A DNA stretch of 14,114 nucleotides from Chrysochromulina tobinii (lineage: Eukaryota > Haptophyta > Prymnesiales > Chrysochromulinaceae): positions 1 through 14,114 of the forward strand of contig JWZX01000476.1 in the NCBI GenBank assembly GCA_001275005.1. The letters run 5' to 3'. The notes below the pieces were generated by a model. The model saw only the letters and a program-made list of their open reading frames with translations, was not told the origin of the DNA and searched no databases. A program made the position numbers and the translations under genes. Below, one piece after another: positions 1-7,190 of the stretch; position 1 is the stretch's first letter; every line of letters begins with the position of its first letter.

Positions 1-140
1 AAATGGAGAGATGGTTGGAGGCAGCGCCGTCCTCCGACGCGCCTGGATGGAGCCGGCCGCAGCGGGGCGGAGGACGCGCGCATCGCGCTTTGGCAAAAAA
101 AGGTAGGAGGACGCACGAATTAAAGGGGGTCCGAGCCAGT

Positions 141-176
141 ACCCTGAAAGGCTGCTGCGCTCGCCTTTTTCAGGGT
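141..176. repeat. Inverted repeat, 11-bp stem
   Basis: Left arm 141-151 (accctgaaagg) pairs with right arm 164-176 (cctttttcagggt) with a 2-nt T bulge, around a 12-nt loop. It resembles an intrinsic terminator in shape, but in a eukaryotic setting that reading is not warranted. It lies about 350 bp beyond the stop codon of the minus-strand gene, so it may be outside its transcript. Confidence 0.6.
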
Positions 177-328
177 CCCCAGGATATTCTGACACGTTCT
201 CTGAATACTGAAATTCACCCACAGTCTGATCTCTGAAAGACTGAAAGTTGACGAATTTAGAAACAAATCGAATGCCGTAGTACCGGTGTGAGGCGGTTTA
301 TGTGGCCGTACCGTCTGCGTCTGAGCGT

Positions 329-349
329 CTCACGATAATTATCCGTGAG
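329..349. repeat. Inverted repeat around an ATAATTAT core
   Basis: CTCACG at 329-334 and CGTGAG at 344-349 flank the self-complementary octamer ATAATTAT (335-342), with one unpaired base. It could be a binding site for a dimeric protein or simply a chance palindrome. It is AT-rich at its centre, unlike the surrounding sequence. Confidence 0.5.
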
Positions 350-447
350 TGTACGGTGATGTGCATACGCCCCCGGCCCCGCCCGGCCTCCACACCGTCA
401 ATACCGTTGACCTCAGTGAAATCACCCGATCTCGCTAGGGCTTGGTG

Positions 448-475
448 ACAGTGCATGCCATGCTTCATGCACCGT
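448..475 (-). repeat. Inverted repeat just past the C2/coiled-coil stop codon
   Basis: Arms 448-457 and 466-475 can form a 10-bp stem when read as minus-strand RNA (7 uninterrupted pairs GUGCAUG/CAUGCAC, then one G-U wobble and two more pairs), with an 8-nt loop. It lies about 45-75 nt beyond the stop codon at 521, so it is probably inside the 3' UTR of that gene. A role in 3' end formation or mRNA stability is only a guess. Confidence 0.5.
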
Positions 476-520
476 GTGGTTCACTGGCCGTCCTGTGTCG
501 CGGAATGGGCCGCCCCCCTC

Positions 521-3500
521 CTAAGGCCGCGCTCTGGGCCGGCTCTGCGGCCTCACACCGCCCGTAGGTTTCGGAGCGGTAGGGGCGGCGCGTATCGACG
601 GCGGCGGCGTCCCCTCTTGAACCTTGGACGGCGGCGCTTTGGGTGGCTTGGAGGCGGGAGAAGGCCCAGCGGGTGCCGGCCCCGTGTTCCCGTAGCCACC
701 GCTCGCGCGCAGCACACGCACTTCGGCCTCGAGACGGTTGACCTCATCAGCGAGTGCCTGGTCCGCATCCTGCGCCATGGCCTTGCGCAGCTGGTCCGCG
801 CGTGCCTTGTCCACCTCCATCGCCTGGATCTCGCGCTTGAGCTGCTGCAGCTCGGCCGCCACGCGCGCGCTCTCCTCGGCCGCCACGCGCTTCGCCTCGT
901 TAGCCACATGGCGGCGCGCGGCCTCTTCCAAGTCATCGCGCAGCGCGGCGAGCTCTGCCTCAGTACGCTTATTGAGCTCCTCGACGAAGCGCGTTCGTTC
1001 CTCCTCGTGCTGAAGACGCTGCTCGCCGAGCGCCAATCGGGCCTTCTGCTCCGCCGCCGCGATCGCCTGCGTGAGCGCAGCGCGCCCCTCGGCGGTCGCC
1101 TCGTCCTTCTCGAGCTCAAGCTGCTCGACCTCGCGCTGTTGACGCATGAGCAGCTCACCGACCTCGACCTGGTGCACATCGTGCATCTCCTTGAGCCCCT
1201 CCTCGAGGGCCTGGCGCACGAGGTCGGGCAGCGGCAGGTGCGCCCAGCCACGCGTGCGCTCCTCGGCCAGCGTGCGCGTCTCGGTCGCCAGCTCGGCCAC
1301 ACGCGCCTCGTGCTCCGCCGAGAGCTCTGTACGCCGCTGCTCGGCACGGGCACGCTCGGCTCCAAGCACCTCCTCGGACAGCTTCGCCTGCCGTCGCAGC
1401 TGCGCGCCGTACTCGTCGCGCAGCCAACCGAGGGCCGCCGCGTGCTCCGCCGCCACTGTGGCGAGCTCATTCTCACGCCGCACGTGCAGCGCCTTGACCG
1501 CTTCACCCAGGGCGGCCGCTGAGTGCCGGTGGCGTGCGGTCGCCTCGGCACGTACCTCCTCGAGCCGCGAGCGCATCGCCTGCTTCTCCGCCTGCGCCTG
1601 CGCCTGCACCGCCTGGAGGGCCGCCTGGTGGATCTGGCGCTGCGCCCCCAGGAGCATCTCGTGCTGGCCGTGCAGCTCCTTGCTCGCCTCCTCCGCGAGC
1701 GCCTGGAGCGCCGTCATCACAGCCTGCTCCGCCGCCTCCTGCGCCCTCGCGAGCTCGGCGCGCGCCTCGTCGCACCCCTTGGCCGCCTCACCCAGCGCCT
1801 CGCGCGTCGACGTCTGCAGCGCGACGCGCTCGGTGACCAGCTTGGCGAGCTGTGACTCATACTCAGCGAGCCGCGAGCCGAGCTGCTCGTCTTTCTGGCC
1901 AAGCGCCGCACTCAGCGCCGCCTCGTGCTCGGCTGCGAGCGTCGCGCCATGGGCGGCGGCCTCCCGCAGTACCCGCTCGTGCTCCACCTTGGCCTGCTCG
2001 AAGGCGAGCTCGCGCACCTCGCGGCACACTTCCTCGTGGTGCTTGCGCGCCTGGCCCTCGCGCGTCGCCCACTGCTCGCGCACCTGTACGAGCAGCTGAC
2101 GCATCTCGCTTGTATGCTGCTCGAGCCGGCGCAAATCCGCCTGGTTCACACGCGCGCGGTGCTGCTGGTCCTCAGCGAGTCGCTGTGACGACTCGAGTCG
2201 TTCGCGCTCCGCCACGTCTTTGGCGGCCTGTAGCTCGCGGCTCGCCTCGAGCGCCATGGCCTCGAGTGCGCCGGCCTGCTCCTGCTGCAGCCGGCCGACG
2301 GCGCGGTCGACGGACGCCTGCTCGAGTGCGATCGTCTCGCGGTGCTGCTCCTTGAGGTGCGCAAGCGACTGCTCGAGGTGTGCCGAGAGCTCCTGCACCG
2401 CGCGGTCGCGCACCATCTCGAGCCCGGCGAGCTGCTCGCGGTACCAGCTATGCTGCTCCTCCAGCTCAGCCGCATGCTTCGACGCGAGCTCGGCCGCGAG
2501 CTCATCGAGCGAGCGTTGGTGCGCCTGCCGCTCGCTCGTGAGCGCCTCGGCAAGCTGGCCAATCTGCGACTCGGCCAGGTCGATGGCGGCGCGATGCTGG
2601 TCCTCGAGCAGCGCAACCGCCTGCGCGCGCTCCGCGGCCGCCGCACGCGCCGCCATATCCGCCTGGGTCTGCCATCGCCGTCGCTCCTCTTCGAGCTGTA
2701 GCGACATCTCCTGCGTGAGCTTGGCGATCGACTGGCGCAGCAGCCGCTCGTGCCGGTGGGACGCGCCGTTGAGCTCCTCAATGGACGAGTTCCGCACGGC
2801 CTCCTCGAGATCGCGCAGCCTTAGGCTCGTCTCTTCCACTTGCTTGAGCGACGCTTCTTCGAGGGCCGTTACCTTGGCGACCTCGGCCGCCAGCCGGTCC
2901 GCGTGCGCCGCCTCCGCCGCCTCCGCCGCCGCCGTCGCCGCCGCCGACTGCCGCTGCAGCACGTCCATCCAGTGCGTGTTGCACTGCTCGACGGCCGCCT
3001 CTCGCTCGCCCTTGGCGCGCTGGATCGAGATAGCGAGCGCCGTCGCCTGACGCGCAGCCTCGCTTTCTCGCTCCGCTTGCGCTCGAGTCGCTTGCCCGTC
3101 GAGCCGCTCAATGAGCTCAGACTCGCGCGCCTGCGCGTTCGCGTCGAGCTGCTTGAGCGCCCGCTCTGATTCTTCTCGCTGCTCACGGAGCGCGCGCTCG
3201 TACCTGTGGGGAAGTGAGGGCGCCGTGGTGAGCGCTTGCATGCAGGGTCGCGGGGTCGCTCGCTGCTCACGGAGCGCGCGCTCGTACCGATCGCGCAGCT
3301 TGTCCGCTTCCCCGGAGTGGAGTTCCGCCTGGGCCGCGAGCTTGGCCTGCATCGCCGTGAGCAGGGACGCGGCGGCACGCTCGTGCTCGTACGCCGCCGC
3401 TTCAAGACGCTCCTGAAGCGCGGGCAGCGCGCCGTCCTCCTTCCGCTGCTCATCCGCAAAGGCTGCGAGCGTCGACTCCCGTAGCTCAGCGACGGCGCCC

Positions 3501-5512
3501 TCGTACTCACTCACCTTCGCAAGCAACTCCGCCTCGCGTTGCTTCAAATGATCGCGCTCCGCCTCCATCAGATTCTGTCGGAGCGCGGAGAGCTCCTGCT
3601 GGTGCTGCCGCTTCGTCTGGAGCAGCTGTGCCTCGTACTCATGCTTGGACGCCTCGGCCGCCGCCGCACGCTCCTCGATGAGCGCGAGCAACTCAGCCTT
3701 GAGCCGATCGATTGAGTCATTATACGCGGCACGCAGGTGCGTCAGCTCTTCCTTATGCGCGGCGGAGTGCTGCAGCTCGCGCTGCGCCAGCTCGGCCTGG
3801 AGCTCGGCCATCTCAGCGACGCGTGCCTTTTCGAGCGTCTCGCCACGCTCCTCGAGTCGCGCGCCCATCGCCTTGAGCGCCACCTGCTGCTCTTGCGAAC
3901 GCTTCTTGATCGCCTCCTTGACGTAAGCGACCTCCTTCTCGTGCCGCTCGGCCGCCTCATTGGCGGTCCGTTCGGCGAGGGCCTGCTGGCGCTTGGCCTC
4001 TGCCTCTGCCGTCGAGTCGCCCTCGCGCGCCTCCGCCAGCTGCTTGCGCAGCTGGCGGAGCTGCGATTCGTGCTCGGAGAGTGCCGCCTTGAGCTCCTCA
4101 CGCGCCGAGCGCTGCGCCTCAATCGTCGACTGCTCATAGTCCGCAATCGTCTGCGTCATCGAGCTTTTCATGTCCGCGAGCTGCTGCACGTGCACCGCCT
4201 TGAGCTCGCCGATCTGCGCCTGCACGAGGCGTGTGCGGCTGCCCAACTCATGCTCCATGCTCGCATGCTCCCGACCCAGCTGCTCGGCGAGCTGTGCCTG
4301 CATCGCAGCGAGAGCCGCCGCGTGTTGTGACTGCAACGCCTGGAGCTCGGTGCGGCAGTTCTGCTCGACGGCCTCGATGACGTGCTCGGCGTTCTCGAAG
4401 GCGACGCGCCGCGTCTCCTCGCGCTCGGCCGCCATCGCCTCGCGCTCCGCCGCCATCTCCGCCTGCAGCGACCCAATCGCCTCCTCCTTGAGGGCAGCCG
4501 CCTCGGCAGCTTGCGCCGCGAGGTCATCCTTGAAGGCGGCGAGCGAGGCGTTGTGCATCGCGACGACCGCCTCGCACGCTTGGCGCTTCTCCTCCTTGAG
4601 CGCCGCGAGCAGCGTCGCTGAATCCTCCTGCGCCTTCTTGAGCCGGGCTTCTTCTCGATCCTTGGCCGCCGCCTGCGCTGCCGATCCAAAGGGGCCGTTA
4701 CGACGCTTCTCCGATTGGAAGAAAACGGCGCGCTCCTCCTCCTCGCGCATCGCGATCGAGAGCACCTTGAGCTGCGTCCTGAGCGCGCTCAGGTCGGCAG
4801 ATTCGCTCACGCGCGCGCGCTCCGCCTCCGCCGCCATCGTCTCGGCGTGGCTGAGCAGGCCCATCGCCGCGCGCACGTCGATGTATGAAAGCCGCACGCG
4901 CAGCGTGCCGCTGGTGGCCGCGGCCATGGCACTCATGCCCGCAACGCCCGACCGTTCGAGCGTGAGCGTCCGCTCCTCCTCGCGCATGCACAGCCGCTGC
5001 AGCTCCGACGTTGGCAAACGGGCCACACCCAAATGCGTCGGAGGCGACGCCGCCTCGTCCCACACGTCAAAGCGCAGCGACGCGCCCGACGTCAGCAGGT
5101 CGCCCGACTCGCCGGGTAGGTCGGTGACGAACTCGGCGTTCCACACGGGCGATGTGTCCTTGACCGTCGTGAAGTGGTTCGGCGGGCCCGTGCGCGCGTG
5201 CAGGGCGCTGCCGAAGGGCGCGTCGCGGTTGTCCACCAGCTGAACCTCCGCCGAGCAGCTGCGGCGCGTGCCGTTGCTCTCGGCCAGGTCACGCGCACCG
5301 ATGACCTTGACGAGCAGCCGGCGCAGACCGAGCACCTGCTCCGCCTCCGGAGCGTTGAACGCGTGATTGTCACGAGGCTTAAGCCCGTCACGTCGCTCGC
5401 CTCCCCCCTTGGTCGCAGGCACGGTCGCCGCGGTTGCGCCGCCGACGGAGACGTTCTGGCGGCCGCGGGCATTGGTATTGGTGGGCTCCGGGGTTCCGAA
5501 GAGGTTGAGCAT
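521..5512 (-). CDS. C2 domain plus very long coiled-coil protein
   Basis: An ATG at 5512 opens a frame to TAG at 521, 1663 codons unspliced, or 1635 aa if the 84-bp intron 3204-3287 is removed (exons 5512-3288 and 3203-521). Residues about 62-212 form a C2 domain: a LLVKVIGARDL strand, TTVKDTSPVWNAEF, LRFDVWDE and a final LRVRLSYID strand. Most Asp ligands expected in the Ca-binding loops are absent, so calcium-independent lipid or protein binding is more likely. From about 215 to 1570 the protein is almost continuous Glu/Ala/Arg/Leu/Gln-rich coiled coil with short breaks (NGPFGSAAQ near 271; WAHLPLPDLV near 1394). The last 60 residues are Pro/Ala/Arg-rich and probably disordered. Scaffold, centrosomal, basal-body or vesicle-tether roles are typical of this architecture, but I recognise no specific family. 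It is transcribed divergently from the carrier gene at 5757. Confidence 0.88.
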   Translation of the reverse strand: MLNLFGTPEPTNTNARGRQNVSVGGATAATVPATKGGGERRDGLKPRDNHAFNAPEAEQVLGLRRLLVKVIGARDLAESNGTRRSCSAEVQLVDNRDAPFGSALHARTGPPNHFTTVKDTSPVWNAEFVTDLPGESGDLLTSGASLRFDVWDEAASPPTHLGVARLPTSELQRLCMREEERTLTLERSGVAGMSAMAAATSGTLRVRLSYIDVRAAMGLLSHAETMAAEAERARVSESADLSALRTQLKVLSIAMREEEERAVFFQSEKRRNGPFGSAAQAAAKDREEARLKKAQEDSATLLAALKEEKRQACEAVVAMHNASLAAFKDDLAAQAAEAAALKEEAIGSLQAEMAAEREAMAAEREETRRVAFENAEHVIEAVEQNCRTELQALQSQHAAALAAMQAQLAEQLGREHASMEHELGSRTRLVQAQIGELKAVHVQQLADMKSSMTQTIADYEQSTIEAQRSAREELKAALSEHESQLRQLRKQLAEAREGDSTAEAEAKRQQALAERTANEAAERHEKEVAYVKEAIKKRSQEQQVALKAMGARLEERGETLEKARVAEMAELQAELAQRELQHSAAHKEELTHLRAAYNDSIDRLKAELLALIEERAAAAEASKHEYEAQLLQTKRQHQQELSALRQNLMEAERDHLKQREAELLAKVSEYEGAVAELRESTLAAFADEQRKEDGALPALQERLEAAAYEHERAAASLLTAMQAKLAAQAELHSGEADKLRDRYERALREQRATPRPCMQALTTAPSLPHRYERALREQREESERALKQLDANAQARESELIERLDGQATRAQAERESEAARQATALAISIQRAKGEREAAVEQCNTHWMDVLQRQSAAATAAAEAAEAAHADRLAAEVAKVTALEEASLKQVEETSLRLRDLEEAVRNSSIEELNGASHRHERLLRQSIAKLTQEMSLQLEEERRRWQTQADMAARAAAAERAQAVALLEDQHRAAIDLAESQIGQLAEALTSERQAHQRSLDELAAELASKHAAELEEQHSWYREQLAGLEMVRDRAVQELSAHLEQSLAHLKEQHRETIALEQASVDRAVGRLQQEQAGALEAMALEASRELQAAKDVAERERLESSQRLAEDQQHRARVNQADLRRLEQHTSEMRQLLVQVREQWATREGQARKHHEEVCREVRELAFEQAKVEHERVLREAAAHGATLAAEHEAALSAALGQKDEQLGSRLAEYESQLAKLVTERVALQTSTREALGEAAKGCDEARAELARAQEAAEQAVMTALQALAEEASKELHGQHEMLLGAQRQIHQAALQAVQAQAQAEKQAMRSRLEEVRAEATARHRHSAAALGEAVKALHVRRENELATVAAEHAAALGWLRDEYGAQLRRQAKLSEEVLGAERARAEQRRTELSAEHEARVAELATETRTLAEERTRGWAHLPLPDLVRQALEEGLKEMHDVHQVEVGELLMRQQREVEQLELEKDEATAEGRAALTQAIAAAEQKARLALGEQRLQHEEERTRFVEELNKRTEAELAALRDDLEEAARRHVANEAKRVAAEESARVAAELQQLKREIQAMEVDKARADQLRKAMAQDADQALADEVNRLEAEVRVLRASGGYGNTGPAPAGPSPASKPPKAPPSKVQEGTPPPSIRAAPTAPKPTGGVRPQSRPRARP
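3175..3288. repeat. 30-bp direct repeat at both edges of the 84-bp intron
   Basis: Copies at 3175-3204 and 3259-3288 are identical over 30 bp and are offset by exactly 84 bp. Read on the minus strand, each copy begins GGTACGAG and encodes RYERALREQR. The gene therefore reads the same ten residues twice unless the stretch between them is spliced out. One copy forms the start of the intron, the other the start of the downstream exon. Confidence 0.95.
3204..3287 (-). other. Predicted 84-bp GT-AG intron in the coiled-coil gene
   Basis: On the minus strand, CG|GTACGAG at 3287 and CTTCCCCACAG| ending at 3204 define a phase-2 GT-AG intron with a pyrimidine-rich acceptor. Removing it rejoins CGG-TAC and gives an uninterrupted heptad stretch (RDRYERALREQREESE). 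Retaining it inserts 28 residues with several prolines and a cysteine (ATPRPC...PSLPH) into a coiled coil, which is structurally implausible. The intron is a multiple of three without a stop, so retention would still give a full-length protein. The better-looking GTGAGC donor at 3270 would shift the frame and was rejected. Confidence 0.75.
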
Positions 5513-5756
5513 CTCTCAACCTCTGTCGACCAGCGCTTCTAAGGCAGGAGCCGGTGACGATGAATTGGAGCGCTGGAGGCGGTGCGAAATCTTCATAAGC
5601 AAACTGTGAAGCACAACCTTTTTCGAGAGAAATGATGCGAAATGGGCGTGTTTCTCGAACTTTCTTCTCGTTCTTTCCGAAAACGCCCAATACGGCGGTA
5701 TTAATGAACGAAGCCTTAATTTTCCCCGTGATTTACTATCGGAGACCGTCAACACA
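5513..5756. promoter_or_regulatory. Divergent promoter region
   Basis: These 244 bp separate the start codons of the minus-strand coiled-coil gene and the plus-strand carrier gene, so both promoters and 5' UTRs must lie here or overlap the genes. Composition shifts to AT-rich (about 5585-5750). Visible structure: TGGGCGTGTTTC (5643-5654) with a near-complementary GAAAACGCCCA (5679-5689), and AATAC-GGCG-GTATT at 5689-5702. I see no clear TATA box. An alternative out-of-frame ATG at 5632 could act as an upstream start. Confidence 0.55.
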
Positions 5757-5786
5757 ATGGCGACCGCTAACACAATGGCGACCGCT
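5751..5786 (+). repeat. 18-bp tandem duplication carrying the start codon
   Basis: The 18-mer aacacaATGgcgaccgct occurs twice in perfect tandem (5751-5768, 5769-5786). It duplicates the initiator ATG together with its favourable context (A at -3, G at +4), in frame, so the protein begins MATANTMATAT. Either ATG could initiate. Confidence 0.95.
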
Positions 5787-6782
5787 ACAGGCGATGGCAG
5801 AAGTCCGCACCGAGCCGCCGCACCGAGCAGCAGCAGCAGCAGCACGCGCATCAGCGGCGGCGGCGGCGGAGGGAGCGGCAGTGGCGGCAGCATGCGCCAC
5901 TTCTGCGCGCACCTGGGCGGCTCAGCAGCAGCGGCGATCTTCAACTTTCCACTGTGGAAGGCTGCAGCGATCGGCCAGAGCGGCTTCAAGGAGGCGCCAG
6001 ACTTTGCCGGGCGCATGCGCCTCATCTTTGGCCCTCCGTACAAGGGCGTGACCGCTACCATCTTTGGTATGACGTGGGCGCGTGCCGCCATCTTCTATGG
6101 CAGTGACGTCGGCAAGGACTACATGGTGCAGCAAGGCCACTCGACGGCACTCGCGAGCACGGTGCCGCCGATGGGACTCGCGGTGTTCGTGCAGGTGGCC
6201 AACCAGCCCATCGTACGCAGCACCATCATGCTGCAGGACCCAAGCTCGACGCAGCCCAATGTGCTCTCGCAGCTGGTCGAGCTCACGCGCACACGTGGCT
6301 GGAAGGCGGCCTATCATGGCTCGTCGGCGTCGGTGCTCAAGACGGTGCCCAAGTACGTGTGCGCCATCTTGGTCAAGGATTGGGTGGCGGCCAATCTGCC
6401 GCCGCCCTCGGCGCGCGAGGGCACGCGCCAACACAAAGTCGAGGCACTCAACCGCGCCGCCGTCAAGTCGGTGGCAGCGGGCGTGGCGGGCGCCGCGCTG
6501 ACCAACCCACTAGACGTGATCCGCAACGAGATGTTCAAGTTCGAGGAGGGCTTTGGGCAGACGGTGCAGAGGCTGCTCCGCTCCGAAGGCTGGGCCTTTT
6601 GCCTACGAGGCATGCAGCGCAACCTCGTGGCCGTCGCCGTGCCGATTGCGATGACCATCTTCCTCACGGACACGCTGCTTGAGCTTCTGGCGCCGCCGGA
6701 GCTCAAGCCGGCACGGCTCCTCGCACGGCGCCTCTCATCGTTGCCCTCCGAGAACGTGAGTGCTCAGCCGAACCCAAAGTGA
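5757..6782 (+). CDS. Divergent mitochondrial carrier family (SLC25-like) protein
   Basis: An ATG at 5757 in strong context opens 341 codons ending in TGA. Family members are small-molecule exchangers of about 300 aa with three repeats of two helices, usually in the mitochondrial inner membrane. After a 45-residue Ser/Gly-rich tail, residues 46-341 match that length and plan. The third repeat is canonical: NPLDVIR at 250-256 (PxDxxR), then EGWAFCLRG and NLVAVAVP. The second is recognisable but degenerate (NQPIVRST at 149-156; GWKAAYHG, then a Pro about ten residues on), and the first has FPLWKAA at 64-70, so the acidic/basic gate residues are missing in repeats 1 and 2. The substrate cannot be inferred; such loss suggests an atypical carrier, possibly outside the inner membrane. 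Met46 (5892) is an alternative start. No intron is evident. Confidence 0.85.
   Translation: MATANTMATATGDGRSPHRAAAPSSSSSSTRISGGGGGGSGSGGSMRHFCAHLGGSAAAAIFNFPLWKAAAIGQSGFKEAPDFAGRMRLIFGPPYKGVTATIFGMTWARAAIFYGSDVGKDYMVQQGHSTALASTVPPMGLAVFVQVANQPIVRSTIMLQDPSSTQPNVLSQLVELTRTRGWKAAYHGSSASVLKTVPKYVCAILVKDWVAANLPPPSAREGTRQHKVEALNRAAVKSVAAGVAGAALTNPLDVIRNEMFKFEEGFGQTVQRLLRSEGWAFCLRGMQRNLVAVAVPIAMTIFLTDTLLELLAPPELKPARLLARRLSSLPSENVSAQPNPK
5826..5873 (+). repeat. In-frame (AGC)6 and GGC-rich microsatellites
   Basis: (AGC)6 at 5826-5843 encodes six serines, and four GGC codons plus GGA GGG at 5856-5873 encode six glycines in the N-terminal tail of the carrier. Such tracts are length-variable and suggest that this tail is under weak constraint. 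Confidence 0.9.
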
Positions 6783-6845
6783 TAGGAGTGCAGCGGAACC
6801 GCCGATCCCCACCCCGCGTCCCTATGTCCGCGCGTGCCCGAAGCC

Positions 6846-6912
6846 GATCAAGCGATACACATGCGGGATGTAAACTAATGAACTACAGTACTGTGGATCG
6901 AGCGATACATAG
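6846..6912. repeat. Imperfect 16-bp direct repeat
   Basis: gatcaagcgatacaca (6846-6861) and gatcgagcgatacata (6897-6912) differ at two positions and are 51 bp apart. They could be paired regulatory sites or remnants of a local duplication. Confidence 0.7.
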
Positions 6913-7000
6913 TAGAAATCGGGTCCGAAATAGGTGAGCTGTCACTTGAGACGGCCAGGTGTGGAGTGAGGTGTGAGCGCGCGCCGGGACCGCGACGAAA

Positions 7001-7020
7001 CTGACTGACTGACTGACTGA
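7001..7020. repeat. (CTGA)5 microsatellite
   Basis: Five perfect CTGA units lie 171 bp upstream of the ARM-repeat start codon. The tract is likely to be length-polymorphic. Confidence 0.95.
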
Positions 7021-7127
7021 GCTGCCGATTTCTGTTTGGAGAGGGTGAATTTGCCCCGTAACCCGGATTTGCCGCGAAAGGCAATTGAAATTGCAAATTC
7101 AAATTTGGAACAGGAATTTGGCGAATC

Positions 7128-7153
7128 GCGCAAAACGCCTGCACAAAACGCCT
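7128..7153. repeat. 13-bp tandem duplication
   Basis: gc(g/a)caaaacgcct occurs twice in tandem with one mismatch, 38 bp upstream of the start codon at 7191, so probably in its 5' UTR or core promoter. Confidence 0.85.
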
Positions 7154-7190
7154 CATCCGGCTAAAGGGACTTGTGTGTCCGCCTCACGGC

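Larger units (their letters stand above)
1..520. other. 3' flank of the C2/coiled-coil gene, no gene seen
   Basis: No convincing coding sequence. A 77-codon ATG-initiated open frame at 3-236 (plus) is Arg/Gly-rich, matches nothing I know and is probably chance. The segment is less GC-rich than the neighbouring gene and carries three inverted repeats (141-176, 329-349, 448-475) and scattered ctga-type and taccg-type short words. Its right part presumably holds the 3' UTR and polyadenylation region of the minus-strand gene ending at 521. I could not identify a polyadenylation signal with confidence. Confidence 0.5.
6783..7190. promoter_or_regulatory. Carrier 3' flank and promoter region of the ARM-repeat gene
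   Basis: 408 bp without a convincing gene. It should hold the carrier 3' UTR and the promoter of the gene starting at 7191. TGTAA at 6869-6873 matches the green-algal polyadenylation word, but that link is weak here. The stretch 7080-7125 is AT-rich with overlapping palindromes (caattg, aaattt). Three repeats are listed separately (6846-6912, 7001-7020, 7128-7153). No TATA box is obvious. Confidence 0.45.

Noticed and set aside
455-1522. Long plus-strand open frame (355 codons), with others such as 1146-2099 and 4170-5243, opposite the coiled-coil gene
   Set aside because: They lie fully antisense to a GC-rich Ala/Glu/Arg coiled-coil sequence whose codon bias leaves the other frames open. 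Their products are Leu/Arg or Ser/Ala/Cys-rich strings without any domain pattern.
3204-3270. Alternative intron using the GTGAGC donor at 3270
   Set aside because: It would remove 67 nt and shift the frame out of the coiled coil; the 84-nt choice keeps it.
7173-7190. GTG at 7173 as start of the ARM-repeat protein
   Set aside because: A GTG start is a bacterial convention; the first ATG in frame (7191) begins the F-box-like segment directly.
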